DNA of 64,000 bases from Leptospiraceae bacterium (GCA_024233875.1 JACKPB010000010.1:1-64000), one strand, 5' to 3'; positions 1 through 9,042 are shown, counted from the stretch's first letter. Numbers and translations are program-made. The notes: generated from the letters alone by a model not told the origin.

Positions 1-33
1 TCTGTAAATAATTGTCCTTAACTGGAGTTTGAC

Positions 34-2424
34 TTGAAATTATCATATGACTGGCTCTGTGATTTTGCTGAATTTCCAAAAATCACATTTGAAAAGATAT
101 TAGAAAAAATTAATTTATCAATTTGTGAAATAGATGATGTAGAAGAGTACCGAAAAGATCTGGAAAATGTAGTCGTAGTAAAGATCGGATCTCTGGAAAA
201 ACATCCCGATGCAGATAAATTATTTCTGACCCGGGTGATGGTCTCAGGTGAAGAAAAGACTGTAGTCACAGGGGCCACCAATTTACAAATAGGTGATCTG
301 GTCCCTCTGGCTCTGCCGGGGTCCTTCATCTCAGGAAAAGAGATCAAAGAGTCCAAGCTAAAGGGCATATCCAGCTACGGGATGTTCTGTTCGGAAGCTG
401 ATCTGGGTTTGTCTGAAGACAATTCCGGTGTGATGAAATTTCCTAAGGATGCATCTATTGGATTGAATCTGAGAAAATACTTAGAATTTGAAGATAGAAT
501 CTTAGTGATAGATAACAAATCTATCACCCATCGACCGGATCTCTGGTGTCATTTTGGATTTGCCAGGGAGTTAGCGGCTCAGTTGGATCTTCCGATACTT
601 ATGAATCCATTTGAGTCTAAGTTTGATTTCAAATTATCAAAAAGTACAGTAGTTAAGAATTCTAAGGATGCGCATTCTTACTTCGCACTCCCGATAGAGA
701 ATGTTGATATCAAACCTTCTATCTCAAGATTACAGAATCGTTTGACTAAGTGCGGAGTTCGAACCATCAATAATGTGGTAGATGTTTCCAACTATGTGAT
801 GCTGGAAATGGGACAACCGACTCATTTCTTTGATTCTGATCGCCTGGGAAATCTAGAGATAGGGATTGAGAAATTGAACTCACCCACAAAGCTCTCCCTT
901 TTGGATGGAACAAATAAAGATTTGAATTCAGGAGTTCTGGTCATTACCAATCAGGACAAACCTGTTGCAATTGCAGGGGTAATGGGAGGTTTGGATTCAT
1001 CAGTTATTGAAACTACAAAAAACCTTGTTTTGGAATCAGCTGTCTTCAAGAGAGAAGATATTAGAGCCTCCATCAGGGCGACATCCATTCGGTCGGATGC
1101 ATCGATTCGATATGAAAAGGGACTCAATCCCAAGACCCCTATCCCTGTAATACATAGAGTTCTGAATCTCCTGAAAGAGAATGGAGGAGGGGATTTTCTG
1201 GCCGGAAACCCGAATGGTTTTTCGAATGCTTCGGACGAGCCAGTTGTGATACGCACCAGCTTTGAGTTTTTAGAGAAAAAATTGGGAAAAAAGTTTCCTG
1301 ACTCTGAAATTCTTCACATTCTCAGAAAGTTGGGCTTTGAAGTATCCGTTCAGGAAGATTTAGAGATAAAGGTACCTGAGTATCGTAGTCAGTATGACAT
1401 TACAATCGCTGAAGATATTGTTGAAGAAGTGGGTAGGTCTCTGGGCTATGCTGCGATCGATCCCCTTCCGTTGAACGCAGGAATCGAGCCCTCAGTTTTG
1501 AATCCTGCAGCTACACTGGTTCGAAGGATCAAGCATTTGTTTTCCGAATTATTGGGATTCAATGAGGTCTACAATTATTCTTTTGCCTCTGAAAAAGATA
1601 CAATATTTGAAAACCCCGATTCTCCTTCGATTAAGATTCAAAATTCCATGCCTGAAGAATACAGATATCTTCGGACTTCATTGTATCCTTCCCTTCTGAA
1701 AAATGTTTCTCTGAATGAAGATAGGTTTGATAAAATACGAATATTTGAACAGGGTAGGTCTTATTTTAAAGATCCAAATGGAAAGGATCTGGGTTCGGAA
1801 AAAAAAGAATTTGTTTTTGGGGTTAGTTACCTCAGAAAGAAAGAAAACTTTTTGGATTTAGAAGATGACCTCATCAGAGTGAGATCTGAATTGGAAAGTC
1901 TATTAATCAAATTGCATCTTCCAAATATTCAAACGTCTCATATGCTTAAGCCCTATCTCCATCCCGGTTCGGGAATCTCTTTCTCTATCGACGGGACACT
2001 TATAGCTGAAATGGGTTATCTCCACCCTCTACTTCAGGAAGAGTATGGAATCAAAAAAAGATTGATCATCGGGAAGATAGACTTGGAAACTCTCAATCCA
2101 ATTTGGACAGACAACCGAACCAGATACATATTTCAATCTCCTTCTCAGTATCCTCAGGACAGTTTGGACATTTCACTTGTATTGGATGAATCGACACGTA
2201 CAGAGGTTTATTCCGGGGAAGTTCTTCGAAAATCCATTCCTGAATTGGAATCAATTTCGGTGAGTTCAATTTACAGGGGAGAAAACATTCCGGCTGGCAA
2301 AAAATCAGTAACGTATCACATTTCTCTAATCAATTACAAAGAGACGTTTACTCAAAATCGGATCAGTGAAATCACAGAGACTTTATTAGAAACTGCCAGA
2401 GAGATGAATTACCAGGTTAGATAG
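34..2424 (+). CDS. pheT: Phenylalanine--tRNA ligase beta subunit
   Basis: Beta chain of the cytosolic (alpha-beta)2 phenylalanyl-tRNA synthetase, which charges tRNA-Phe. The 796-residue length is normal for bacterial PheT. In order I see an EMAP-type tRNA-binding domain (about residues 40-150, with KHPDADKL and YGMFCSEADLGL), the B3/B4 region (205-380, with VVDVSNYVMLEMGQPTHFFD), a B5 domain (405-480), the catalytic-like core, and a C-terminal anticodon-binding FDX-ACB domain (705-796, with SQYPQDSLDISLVLDE). The start is TTG, supported by GGAG at 24-27. pheS would be expected just upstream, outside the window. The next gene begins one base after the stop, so the two are probably cotranscribed. 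Confidence 0.97.
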   Translation: MKLSYDWLCDFAEFPKITFEKILEKINLSICEIDDVEEYRKDLENVVVVKIGSLEKHPDADKLFLTRVMVSGEEKTVVTGATNLQIGDLVPLALPGSFISGKEIKESKLKGISSYGMFCSEADLGLSEDNSGVMKFPKDASIGLNLRKYLEFEDRILVIDNKSITHRPDLWCHFGFARELAAQLDLPILMNPFESKFDFKLSKSTVVKNSKDAHSYFALPIENVDIKPSISRLQNRLTKCGVRTINNVVDVSNYVMLEMGQPTHFFDSDRLGNLEIGIEKLNSPTKLSLLDGTNKDLNSGVLVITNQDKPVAIAGVMGGLDSSVIETTKNLVLESAVFKREDIRASIRATSIRSDASIRYEKGLNPKTPIPVIHRVLNLLKENGGGDFLAGNPNGFSNASDEPVVIRTSFEFLEKKLGKKFPDSEILHILRKLGFEVSVQEDLEIKVPEYRSQYDITIAEDIVEEVGRSLGYAAIDPLPLNAGIEPSVLNPAATLVRRIKHLFSELLGFNEVYNYSFASEKDTIFENPDSPSIKIQNSMPEEYRYLRTSLYPSLLKNVSLNEDRFDKIRIFEQGRSYFKDPNGKDLGSEKKEFVFGVSYLRKKENFLDLEDDLIRVRSELESLLIKLHLPNIQTSHMLKPYLHPGSGISFSIDGTLIAEMGYLHPLLQEEYGIKKRLIIGKIDLETLNPIWTDNRTRYIFQSPSQYPQDSLDISLVLDESTRTEVYSGEVLRKSIPELESISVSSIYRGENIPAGKKSVTYHISLINYKETFTQNRISEITETLLETAREMNYQVR

Positions 2425-2425
2425 G

Positions 2426-3142
2426 ATGAATTGCTTTATCCCGGCCGCAGGTTTCGGAAAAAGGATGGGAGATCTTACACGGAATCTGCCCAAACCTCTT
2501 CTCGAGATCAATGGCATTGCACTTCTGGACCTTGCCATATTCAATGCCTATCATATGGGTGCCAGAAAATTTTGCATCAACACTCATTACCTGGCTCCCT
2601 TGATTCACAAACATCTCGAAAAATTCGAAAGCAAATTAGACATCAAAATATCTTTCGAAGAGGAGAAAATCCTCGGAACCGCAGGTGGAATTCGTACGGG
2701 GATAGATGGATATTTCGGTAAAGGGGAAAGCTTTCTTTGCCTGAATCCGGATGTGATGCTATTCCTACCGGAACCCTTTCAGGTAGTTCCACAAAACTAC
2801 TCCGGATCTCCATTTCTCTATCTCTACAATAATAAAAAGAATGAAAACTACACAGGATTGGATCTTCAAAATGGGAAGGTTCGATTTGGAAAGGGAGAGT
2901 TTTTTTTTATTGGACTTTCCATTCTAAATACCGACCTTTTTGATTCGATTTCCAAGAATGAATATTCGGATCTTTCCGAGCTATTTCGCAAACTTTCCGA
3001 GGAGGATACTTTGGAGGGCGGATTGTTTTCGGGACATCTGGAAGATCTGGGTGAATTGGATAAGTTTCTAAATTATCAGTCGGATGAGATGGTGGGGGAT
3101 TACTTTGAAAAAGTAAGAAAATGGCTAAGAAGCGTTACTTAG
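2426..3142 (+). CDS. Sugar-1-phosphate nucleotidyltransferase (MurU-like)
   Basis: NTP_transferase family enzyme of 238 residues that would join a nucleoside triphosphate to a sugar 1-phosphate, releasing pyrophosphate. The N-terminal nucleotide-binding signature reads AAGFGKRMG followed by PKPLLEI (residues 7-28). LGTAGGI lies near residue 84 and a metal-binding Asp in LNPDV near 108. Length and motif spacing resemble N-acetylmuramate-1-phosphate uridylyltransferase (MurU) and short mannose-1-phosphate guanylyltransferases. The substrate cannot be decided from sequence alone. It follows pheT with a one-base gap. Its last codons form the left arm of a hairpin that terminates the convergent lipoprotein gene. 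Confidence 0.8.
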   Translation: MNCFIPAAGFGKRMGDLTRNLPKPLLEINGIALLDLAIFNAYHMGARKFCINTHYLAPLIHKHLEKFESKLDIKISFEEEKILGTAGGIRTGIDGYFGKGESFLCLNPDVMLFLPEPFQVVPQNYSGSPFLYLYNNKKNENYTGLDLQNGKVRFGKGEFFFIGLSILNTDLFDSISKNEYSDLSELFRKLSEEDTLEGGLFSGHLEDLGELDKFLNYQSDEMVGDYFEKVRKWLRSVT

Positions 3143-3146
3143 CCAT
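3121..3146 (-). terminator. Rho-independent terminator for the minus-strand lipoprotein gene
   Basis: A perfect 9-bp inverted repeat (ATGGCTAAG / CTTAGCCAT, 8-nt loop). Read on the minus strand it is followed at once by a T-rich run (TTTTCTTACTTTTTC). It lies just past the stop of the lipoprotein gene at 3156 and inside the last codons of the convergent nucleotidyltransferase gene. The plus-strand side also has a short T-rich stretch (TCATTTTA), so it may act both ways. Confidence 0.6.
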
Positions 3147-3155
3147 CAGGTCATT

Positions 3156-3647
3156 TTAGGATTCTTCTTCCAGTTCGGTTTCCTCTTCGGGTTCTTCCGG
3201 ATTCATTTTCTTTTCTTCGGGTTTGCTCTCTGTGATTTTTGGGGTAGTTGTTTCCTGGGGTTTGGCTGTGCTCGGAGTAACAGTCGACTCTTCTTTACGA
3301 TTCTCTGATGGACTGGGTGTGGAAACACTTTTTCCTTTCACGCAGTCTGCCAGGACCACCATCCTCTGAAATCCAACAAAAACATAATTATAATTAAAAA
3401 ATTCGATATCAATATTTTTCAGGTCCGAACACTTACTTAGATCCTTGAGTTCAGTTAGAGCAATCTTAGTATCGATGGATTCTCCCAGAGGAATGGAGCC
3501 AAAAATTACAGTTGGACCATGAATTGTTCTACGAATACGTGGAGAAGTTTCATTTGCTTCATAGCGATCAAATGATTTTACACTCATAACTCCCATACAG
3601 TTAGTAAATAGGAAAAAAAGAGTGCTGACTAAAAAAAATATTCTCAT
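3156..3647 (-). CDS. Small lipoprotein with acidic Pro/Thr/Glu tail
   Basis: Predicted lipoprotein of 163 residues, function unknown. A hydrophobic signal ends in a lipobox with FTNC (Cys 17). The folded part (about 20-110) contains GPTVIFGSIPLG and ADC and loosely recalls TRL-like/Bor-like small lipoproteins; that resemblance is weak. The last 50 residues are low complexity (PSPSENRKEEST ... EPEEETELEEES), probably an extended acidic tail. A GGAGA Shine-Dalgarno lies about 9 nt before the ATG. The gene follows the lipoprotein at 3748 on the same strand after about 100 nt. A hairpin (GGAGG/CCTCC) lies in that gap. Confidence 0.75.
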   Translation of the reverse strand: MRIFFLVSTLFFLFTNCMGVMSVKSFDRYEANETSPRIRRTIHGPTVIFGSIPLGESIDTKIALTELKDLSKCSDLKNIDIEFFNYNYVFVGFQRMVVLADCVKGKSVSTPSPSENRKEESTVTPSTAKPQETTTPKITESKPEEKKMNPEEPEEETELEEES

Positions 3648-3747
3648 AAGAGGTTCTCCGATAAATTTTTAGGAGGATTTCCCTCCATTATTCTATTCAA
3701 AAGTTTTTTTCAGATTCAATATTTGTCAACTCAATCCTTTCGTCTCT

Positions 3748-4524
3748 TTAAAGTTCATTTAGGATTTTTTCTCTGTACAATTTGTATTCTTCATCAGTAA
3801 TCAATTTACTCTTCTTTAGTTTTTCTAACTCCTTCAACCTCTCTTCACTGGAAGAAGAGCCCGGGAGCTCGGGAGTCAGTTTCTTTTCATCAGTTAATAA
3901 AAATTGAAATGGAAAATCAGGGCAAAATTCTGAAGGAAACTTTCTGGTATAGAGATCGATTTCAGGTTTTAGGCTTGGAAAAGGGTTGTCCCGACAGGCA
4001 ATATCATTATTGGGTTGTGCCCAATCAGTTAGTTCGAATTGTTTCAAAAATATCAAATTTCGATTGGTTTCAAAGAAATCGACTAAAAGTCCCTGTTCGG
4101 TCACCCGGATGAGAAACCGAAACCTATACATTCGATTGTAGGGATTGATGAGATCTTCTTTTTTGAGAACAATGAGAAATGTATCTCCTTCCATGAGTTT
4201 TCCATAGATCAACTTAGTTATGGATTCCAAAATTTCCGGATCTGTAAAAATCGAAGTGGTCTCTTTGAACAACTGGCTACCGGAGGTATATTGCAGGGCA
4301 CTGAGGAAATTTTTTACTGATTTTTCATTGATATAACCGGGTACATTGATTTTATTTCCAATTTCTCTGTAGATTAAAAAATTTTCGTCCCGATGTTCAA
4401 GATTGAGATCTTTTCGACTTCCGGGACTCTTACAAAAAATAGTACCTAGAAGAAGAAAAAAGAAAACAAAGAGGCTTTTCAAATAGATTCGGTTAAAGGA
4501 AATGGAATAATGGACATAATTCAT
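3748..4524 (-). CDS. Lipoprotein with C-terminal SHOCT-like domain
   Basis: Predicted lipoprotein of 258 residues with a long hydrophobic segment (about 16-30) ending in the lipobox GTIFC (Cys 31). The central part is unrecognised. The C-terminal 30 residues (RLKELEKLKKSKLITDEEY ...) match the SHOCT pattern of a short amphipathic helix pair often found at C termini of unrelated bacterial proteins. The ATG start overlaps by 15 nt the start of the divergent TPR gene at 4510. An alternative TTG start at 4482 would give a shorter signal peptide and remove the overlap, but it has no evident Shine-Dalgarno. Confidence 0.75.
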   Translation of the reverse strand: MNYVHYSISFNRIYLKSLFVFFFLLLGTIFCKSPGSRKDLNLEHRDENFLIYREIGNKINVPGYINEKSVKNFLSALQYTSGSQLFKETTSIFTDPEILESITKLIYGKLMEGDTFLIVLKKEDLINPYNRMYRFRFLIRVTEQGLLVDFFETNRNLIFLKQFELTDWAQPNNDIACRDNPFPSLKPEIDLYTRKFPSEFCPDFPFQFLLTDEKKLTPELPGSSSSEERLKELEKLKKSKLITDEEYKLYREKILNEL

Positions 4525-6210
4525 CGTGTTTATAAAGCCTTACTCTTCATTTTTCTGATACATATTCTAAGTGGCGCCCTCATAGGCAATACACTGAATG
4601 ATGCGAAAAAGGCTTACTCTCAAAGAAAGTTTCAAAAAGCTATAAAATTATTCAATCAATATTCTAAATCCCATCCAGGTGATGGAACTTCATACATGTA
4701 TCTAGGATATATTTATGAGTCGATGAAAGATTATAAAATGTCCATAACGTATTTTCGTAAAGCCGTAGATTTAAAACTAAAAGGCAATACGAGAAAAACT
4801 ATTCTTCTAAAAATTCTCCTGTATTACAATTATCACAACGCCTGGGATTATGTTTTACATTATTCAAACAAATATTTAAAACTCGATCCTAAGAATAAAG
4901 ATGTCAATAAAATGCGGGAAAGAGCAATAGCCAACCGGGGCAAAGAAAATTCAAATATCGCAAACGTTAAAATTCCGGATAAGTCTAGCAGTAAAGAAGA
5001 GGGTAAAAAAAACACTTCAGAGCAGAAAGAAAAAGAGGTAAAAAAAGAGGAATCTCCAAAAGAAAAAAAAGAACCCAAAACTAATCCTGTGGAAAAATTT
5101 GATCCCTCAGAAATTTGGGAAGAAGCTCTGGAGGCATTCAATAAGGAACAATATGATAAATCAGATAAGCTACTCTCAGATTTACTATCAAAGTTTCCTG
5201 AAGATGTGAACTATCTATACAAATTGGGTGTCACCAAACATAGAATAGGGAAATTTTCAGAGTCTTTAGAGCTCCTGTCGGGTGCGGAAAGTCGTACAAA
5301 ACCCGGTGACAAACAGATGTTGTACTACATTCATTTGAATAAAGGGAATGCATATCACAAGTTGAATAAACTTGAAAAAGCAGCAGATTCATATTCTAAA
5401 GCATTAGAAAACAATAATGCACCTTTGGCCTTACTGGCATTGATAAAAGTGAATTATGAAAGGGGTAAGTTCAAAGAGGCTCTGGAAGATTCAGAAAATC
5501 TTCTGGCGGACAATCCGGATAGCCTGGAAGCAGCACTTTACAATTCAATTCTCGAATTGCAGTTGGGAAATAAGATCAGGGGATACAAATTACTCCTAAA
5601 TTTTCAAAAGAAATTATTAGAAAAATATCCGGATTATAAGGAAGTTCCCGAAAAGTTCCATACCGGATTTTTGTATTTGGGAGTATTCTACTCGGGACGA
5701 ATCAAATACAATAGAGCACTAAAGTATTTGGAAATGGTTAAAAAAACTAGGTCTGAATACAAATCCTATAATTTTGCACTTGCCAAATCTTATTTTTATA
5801 AAGAGAAATACGATAAGGCGTTGCCTATTCTTAAAAAAATGGATAAGGTTGCTGCCGCACAATTCTTAATAGCAAAATATTATGCAAAACAAAAAGACAT
5901 TTCCAAGACAAAGTTGTATATTAAGAAAGCAGGTAAATTAAAGGAACTTTATTGGATAAAATTAAAAATTGATAACTCCTTTAATGAAGTACTGAAAGAT
6001 CAAAGCTTTTATGATTTTGTGAACAATCGGGGGGAATCCAAAGAATCCGATCCGGCAGTCAAAGAAAAAGTAGAAGTCAAAAAGATTGATTCTTCAGAAA
6101 AACCGATTGAAAAGGAAAAATCAGAACCCACTTCCCCGCCTGTGGATTTAGATAAAAATACAGAGACAGGAAAAACAGAGACTCCTCCTAAATCCCAAGA
6201 GAAAGAATGA
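4510..6210 (+). CDS. Exported TPR-repeat protein
   Basis: 566-residue protein with an N-terminal hydrophobic signal or anchor (about 7-26) and no clear lipobox. Two blocks of tetratricopeptide repeats follow: about 30-130 (for example MYLGYIYESMKDYKMSITYF) and about 200-490. They are separated by a highly charged Lys/Glu linker (150-195). The tail (500-566) is again Lys/Glu/Pro rich. This suggests a periplasmic or envelope scaffold; partners are unknown. AAAGGA lies 9 nt before the ATG. Its start overlaps that of the divergent lipoprotein gene, so the two promoters must lie inside each other's coding sequence. Confidence 0.85.
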   Translation: MDIIHRVYKALLFIFLIHILSGALIGNTLNDAKKAYSQRKFQKAIKLFNQYSKSHPGDGTSYMYLGYIYESMKDYKMSITYFRKAVDLKLKGNTRKTILLKILLYYNYHNAWDYVLHYSNKYLKLDPKNKDVNKMRERAIANRGKENSNIANVKIPDKSSSKEEGKKNTSEQKEKEVKKEESPKEKKEPKTNPVEKFDPSEIWEEALEAFNKEQYDKSDKLLSDLLSKFPEDVNYLYKLGVTKHRIGKFSESLELLSGAESRTKPGDKQMLYYIHLNKGNAYHKLNKLEKAADSYSKALENNNAPLALLALIKVNYERGKFKEALEDSENLLADNPDSLEAALYNSILELQLGNKIRGYKLLLNFQKKLLEKYPDYKEVPEKFHTGFLYLGVFYSGRIKYNRALKYLEMVKKTRSEYKSYNFALAKSYFYKEKYDKALPILKKMDKVAAAQFLIAKYYAKQKDISKTKLYIKKAGKLKELYWIKLKIDNSFNEVLKDQSFYDFVNNRGESKESDPAVKEKVEVKKIDSSEKPIEKEKSEPTSPPVDLDKNTETGKTETPPKSQEKE

Positions 6211-6652
6211 CTACAATTTCTCTTGATCTGTAGTCGGTAAGCTTGGGACTCCTGGCTTGAAAAGAAGAGTTCCAGAAAAGTAAACCACCGATTTTTGGGA
6301 TTATTTTTGTATTCTTTTCCATGAAACTTGAGGGATATGAATCCGATTTTCCTAAATACCCATTCTCAGAAATATTAGTGTTTTACGGTTTTCGGAAGAG
6401 AGTGATCTCCTAGCTGATTCTTCTTTGATTCCGTAAATACTTCTGAAAGTGGCTATAAAAAAAACATTTAAAAGTTTAATTCATTCGATAATAAAACAAT
6501 AAATCACTCTGAATCTTCCATGGGAAGATTCAGAACAATCGGGAATTATTTTTCTTGAAAAATCTAAGTGATTTTACTAATAATATGTCATAGGTAGTAG
6601 TAAAAAAAATTTTGAATTGAAGGATCGAAGACATTTCCTCAGGAACTAATTG
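6211..6652. other. Intergenic region (442 bp) with a degenerate half-copy of repeat A
   Basis: No gene is visible. A small inverted repeat (GACTACA / TGTAGTC, 6209-6235) follows the TPR gene stop. Bases 6411-6457 resemble the 3' half of the dispersed repeat A. The remainder is AT-rich and presumably holds the promoter of the cyclic-nucleotide-binding gene. A minus-strand reading frame at 6530-6781 has no family resemblance and mostly mirrors the CNB gene. Confidence 0.6.
6411..6457 (+). repeat. Repeat A, degenerate half-copy
   Basis: The stretch beginning TAGCTGATTCTTCT and ending GAAAGTGGCTATA parallels the 3' half of the repeat A copies at 47.8-57.1 kb (consensus TAGCTAATTCTTCTGTGAAT then ACTTTTGAAAATGACTATA), with several substitutions. 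The 5' half is not convincingly recognisable. Found by eye. Confidence 0.45.
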
Positions 6653-7108
6653 ATGGCACAAAAAAACATACATTATTATCAGAAAGATGAGAAAATCATC
6701 CGGGCAGGAGAGCAGGAAAAAATGATGTTCATCATCCTGGAGGGTGAGGTAGAAGTATCTCTCATTGATAATGACGTTCATATTGTAATCGGAAATCTCG
6801 GGAAGAATGACTTTTTTGGAGAGATCTCTCTTTTTAGCAAGAAGCCCAGGAGTGCTACAATAAAAGCTATCTCAAATGTGAAAGCATTTTGCATAGAAAG
6901 TGAAATGCAGTTGACGATGTTCTTACTGCGAAATCCTAAATTTGCTTCAAAAATGGTAAAAATCCTTGCACAGAGGTTGGCAAGGACCGATGAAATCCTA
7001 ATTGGAAAAATATCAGAGTTGAATCGTATCAAATTACGACTTGAACAAGCAGATGATACACTCAAATTGAACAAAGGAATCATCAAAGACATTATCAATG
7101 AAAAATGA
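6653..7108 (+). CDS. Stand-alone cyclic-nucleotide-binding (CNB/CRP-like) protein
   Basis: 151-residue protein consisting of one cNMP-binding beta-roll (about 8-115) and a C-terminal helical tail (120-151). The phosphate-binding cassette is intact: FFGEISLFSKKPRSATI contains the Glu that contacts the ribose and the Arg that contacts the cyclic phosphate. There is no helix-turn-helix, so it is not a CRP-type transcription factor; it is more likely a cAMP/cGMP-responsive adaptor. The ATG at 6653 has AGGA 8 nt upstream; a TTG one codon earlier is a poorer choice. It stands alone in its transcription unit. The window also encodes a predicted adenylate cyclase (57225-62972), but no link between them is shown. 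Confidence 0.85.
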   Translation: MAQKNIHYYQKDEKIIRAGEQEKMMFIILEGEVEVSLIDNDVHIVIGNLGKNDFFGEISLFSKKPRSATIKAISNVKAFCIESEMQLTMFLLRNPKFASKMVKILAQRLARTDEILIGKISELNRIKLRLEQADDTLKLNKGIIKDIINEK

Positions 7109-7419
7109 TACTCTCAGATCTTTGACTTTCTGCTCCCATTTTTTCCAGTCCATCCCGAACAGGCATAGGAAATTTCTTTCAGTTCAATTAGGAAATCTTA
7201 CTAATTTTTAAATCCTGTCCTGATTGAGATCTCAAATACTGATTCTCTAGTTAAAGTACTTCCCTTCTCACGATTCCAAACATTCCTATTCTTTTATTGA
7301 TTGAAAGAAAAATTGGAAAATCTTCTAAAATGAATTTTATGGAAAAAAATAATTTTCTTTAAAAATCTATTTACTTTTAGGAATAAGTAAAGATCATCCT
7401 GATAGAACTAGGAGGGGAT
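7109..7419. other. Intergenic region (311 bp), nothing recognised
   Basis: AT-rich stretch between the CNB gene and the first ion-channel gene. I see no RNA gene, strong hairpin or repeat. It presumably holds the promoter of the channel cluster. It ends in a strong Shine-Dalgarno, AGGAGG at 7410-7415. Confidence 0.5.
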
Positions 7420-8445
7420 TTGTATTCAAAAATTATTTTCAAGTTACTCATTTGTCAATTTATTGGGTTTCTATCCATACCGATATCCCTGATAGCCGGA
7501 GATCCTCCTCCACCGAGAAAATTGAGGCAAGTAGAATCCGGAGTTCCATTTTTCGATAGGGAAGTTGGATTCAAATCTCCATTTGCTAATCCCAATCCCG
7601 ATGAAAAGCCTATAGAAATCAATGTTGGTTTTCTCTTGCAAAACGTCACCAATTACAATGTGAAAGAAGGCAAGTTTGAAGCAGACTTTACATTGTCATA
7701 CACAAGTAACAAACCTATGCCCCATATGAATCCTCATTTTACAAATGGTTACATTGAAGAGGATGATTTGATCCGGCAGATCAGTGATGAGCCCACTTTT
7801 AAACTCTGGAAAGTCCACGCGATATTTTATAATTATCCGGATTTGAGGGATTATCCCTTCGATGTTCAGGAATTGGCGATAGAGATAGAAGAAGATGACA
7901 ATGGGATTGATATGATCAAGTTCATTCCCAATAATGAAAACACAAATTTTGATTCTGATTTTCAATTGCCGGGTTGGGATGTGCGTTATACAGAAGTACG
8001 AATTTTAAATCATTACTATCCGGATCGATTTGATTATGATGATTTGTATTACCCGAGATACATTTTTCGAATGGGGATTAAGAGGTTTTCTACAAATGCA
8101 GTTTTTACTGTTTTTCTTCCGGCATTTGTCATCATGTTGGTATCCCTTTCCGGTATTTGGTTGCGACCCGAGCAGATTGAAACCAAAATCAATTCGACAG
8201 CACCTATGCTGGCAGCGGCGGTTTTGTTTCACTACACTCTCATTCAGGAACTACCGGCTACTCCATATCTTACAAGGGCGGACAAACTCATGATGTCAGT
8301 CTACATCTGTCTGATGATAAATATGGTTTCGGCATGGTCTTTTTTCTTTTTTAAGGAAGAAAAGCACGATATGATCTATAGATATAGTAAATTAATCATT
8401 CCACCTTTAAATCTAATAATATTTTCACTTGGAAGTTTCTTATGA
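7420..8445 (+). CDS. Pentameric ligand-gated ion channel homologue (pLGIC), copy 1
   Basis: 341-residue homologue of the Cys-loop receptor family (GLIC/ELIC type), predicted as an inner-membrane homopentameric channel. After a signal peptide (about 1-26) comes a beta-sandwich ligand-binding domain (about 60-215) with the family signature DYPFDVQEL near residue 144 and no flanking Cys-loop cysteines, as in other prokaryotic members. Four membrane segments follow: M1 from about 223 (FSTNAVFTVFLPAFVIMLVS), M2 about 248-272, M3 about 285-307, M4 about 322-341. After M2 the motif ELPATPYLT closely parallels GLIC (NLPKTPYMT). The protein ends right after M4. The start is TTG behind AGGAGG (7410-7415). 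The stop overlaps the ATG of the next lipoprotein gene (TATGA), implying translational coupling. The ligand is unknown. Confidence 0.92.
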   Translation: MYSKIIFKLLICQFIGFLSIPISLIAGDPPPPRKLRQVESGVPFFDREVGFKSPFANPNPDEKPIEINVGFLLQNVTNYNVKEGKFEADFTLSYTSNKPMPHMNPHFTNGYIEEDDLIRQISDEPTFKLWKVHAIFYNYPDLRDYPFDVQELAIEIEEDDNGIDMIKFIPNNENTNFDSDFQLPGWDVRYTEVRILNHYYPDRFDYDDLYYPRYIFRMGIKRFSTNAVFTVFLPAFVIMLVSLSGIWLRPEQIETKINSTAPMLAAAVLFHYTLIQELPATPYLTRADKLMMSVYICLMINMVSAWSFFFFKEEKHDMIYRYSKLIIPPLNLIIFSLGSFL

Positions 8446-8918
8446 AAAGTACAATCATTATTCTTGGTTTTGTATTACTCTTCTCGGGCTGTAAGAAAGG
8501 GCCTATAGTATATCAAGCTGAAGTCACACTGAATCGAATGGAGATAGTTCGTTCTGATGAAAAGAAAAATCCACTCCTGATTGATGTGGAACTTCTTTAT
8601 AGCACCTGTCCTGGAACTCAAATTGAAATTCTCAGATCCGGAAGGCAACTGGCTGAATGTCTCTTGAGTAAGAGAAAAAAGGGCGATAAGGTCCAAGCGG
8701 AGATCATCTGGAAGTGGAATAGTCTCGGGTACTACAACTGGGAAGTAGTAAAGATCGATGATTGTGAAAGGATGATAGATCCAAATGATGAAGCCACATA
8801 CAATATGATAGAAGAATGTGAGGACATGGTGATTTATGGAGCTGTAGTAGGATTTAAATGCGATCGAATTCCGAATGATAAGCTCATCGATAAATGTCCA
8901 TGGTTCAAAAGGGAATAG
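8442..8918 (+). CDS. Cysteine-rich lipoprotein coupled to a pLGIC gene
   Basis: 158-residue predicted lipoprotein with lipobox FSGC (Cys 17). Six further cysteines (STC, AEC, DDC, EEC, FKC, DKC) would allow up to three disulfide bonds, as expected for an exported compact domain. No known domain recognised. The ATG overlaps the stop of the upstream channel gene by 4 nt, and a second channel gene follows 124 nt later. Being embedded between two channel paralogues makes it a candidate accessory or ligand-delivery subunit, but this is inference from position only. Confidence 0.8.
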   Translation: MKSTIIILGFVLLFSGCKKGPIVYQAEVTLNRMEIVRSDEKKNPLLIDVELLYSTCPGTQIEILRSGRQLAECLLSKRKKGDKVQAEIIWKWNSLGYYNWEVVKIDDCERMIDPNDEATYNMIEECEDMVIYGAVVGFKCDRIPNDKLIDKCPWFKRE

Positions 8919-9042
8919 TCTGGTATAGACGTCATGAGTTTTTAGTAATCTAGGATGACTGTAGATATTATCCTTTCAAAAAAAGAAAAATAGAGTCATA
9001 GGAATCACTGTTCTCAAACTGGTTCATTAGGAGTCAGATTAT

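Noticed and set aside
6530..6781. 83-codon minus-strand frame overlapping the CNB gene start
   Set aside because: Antisense shadow of a well-supported gene with no family signal.
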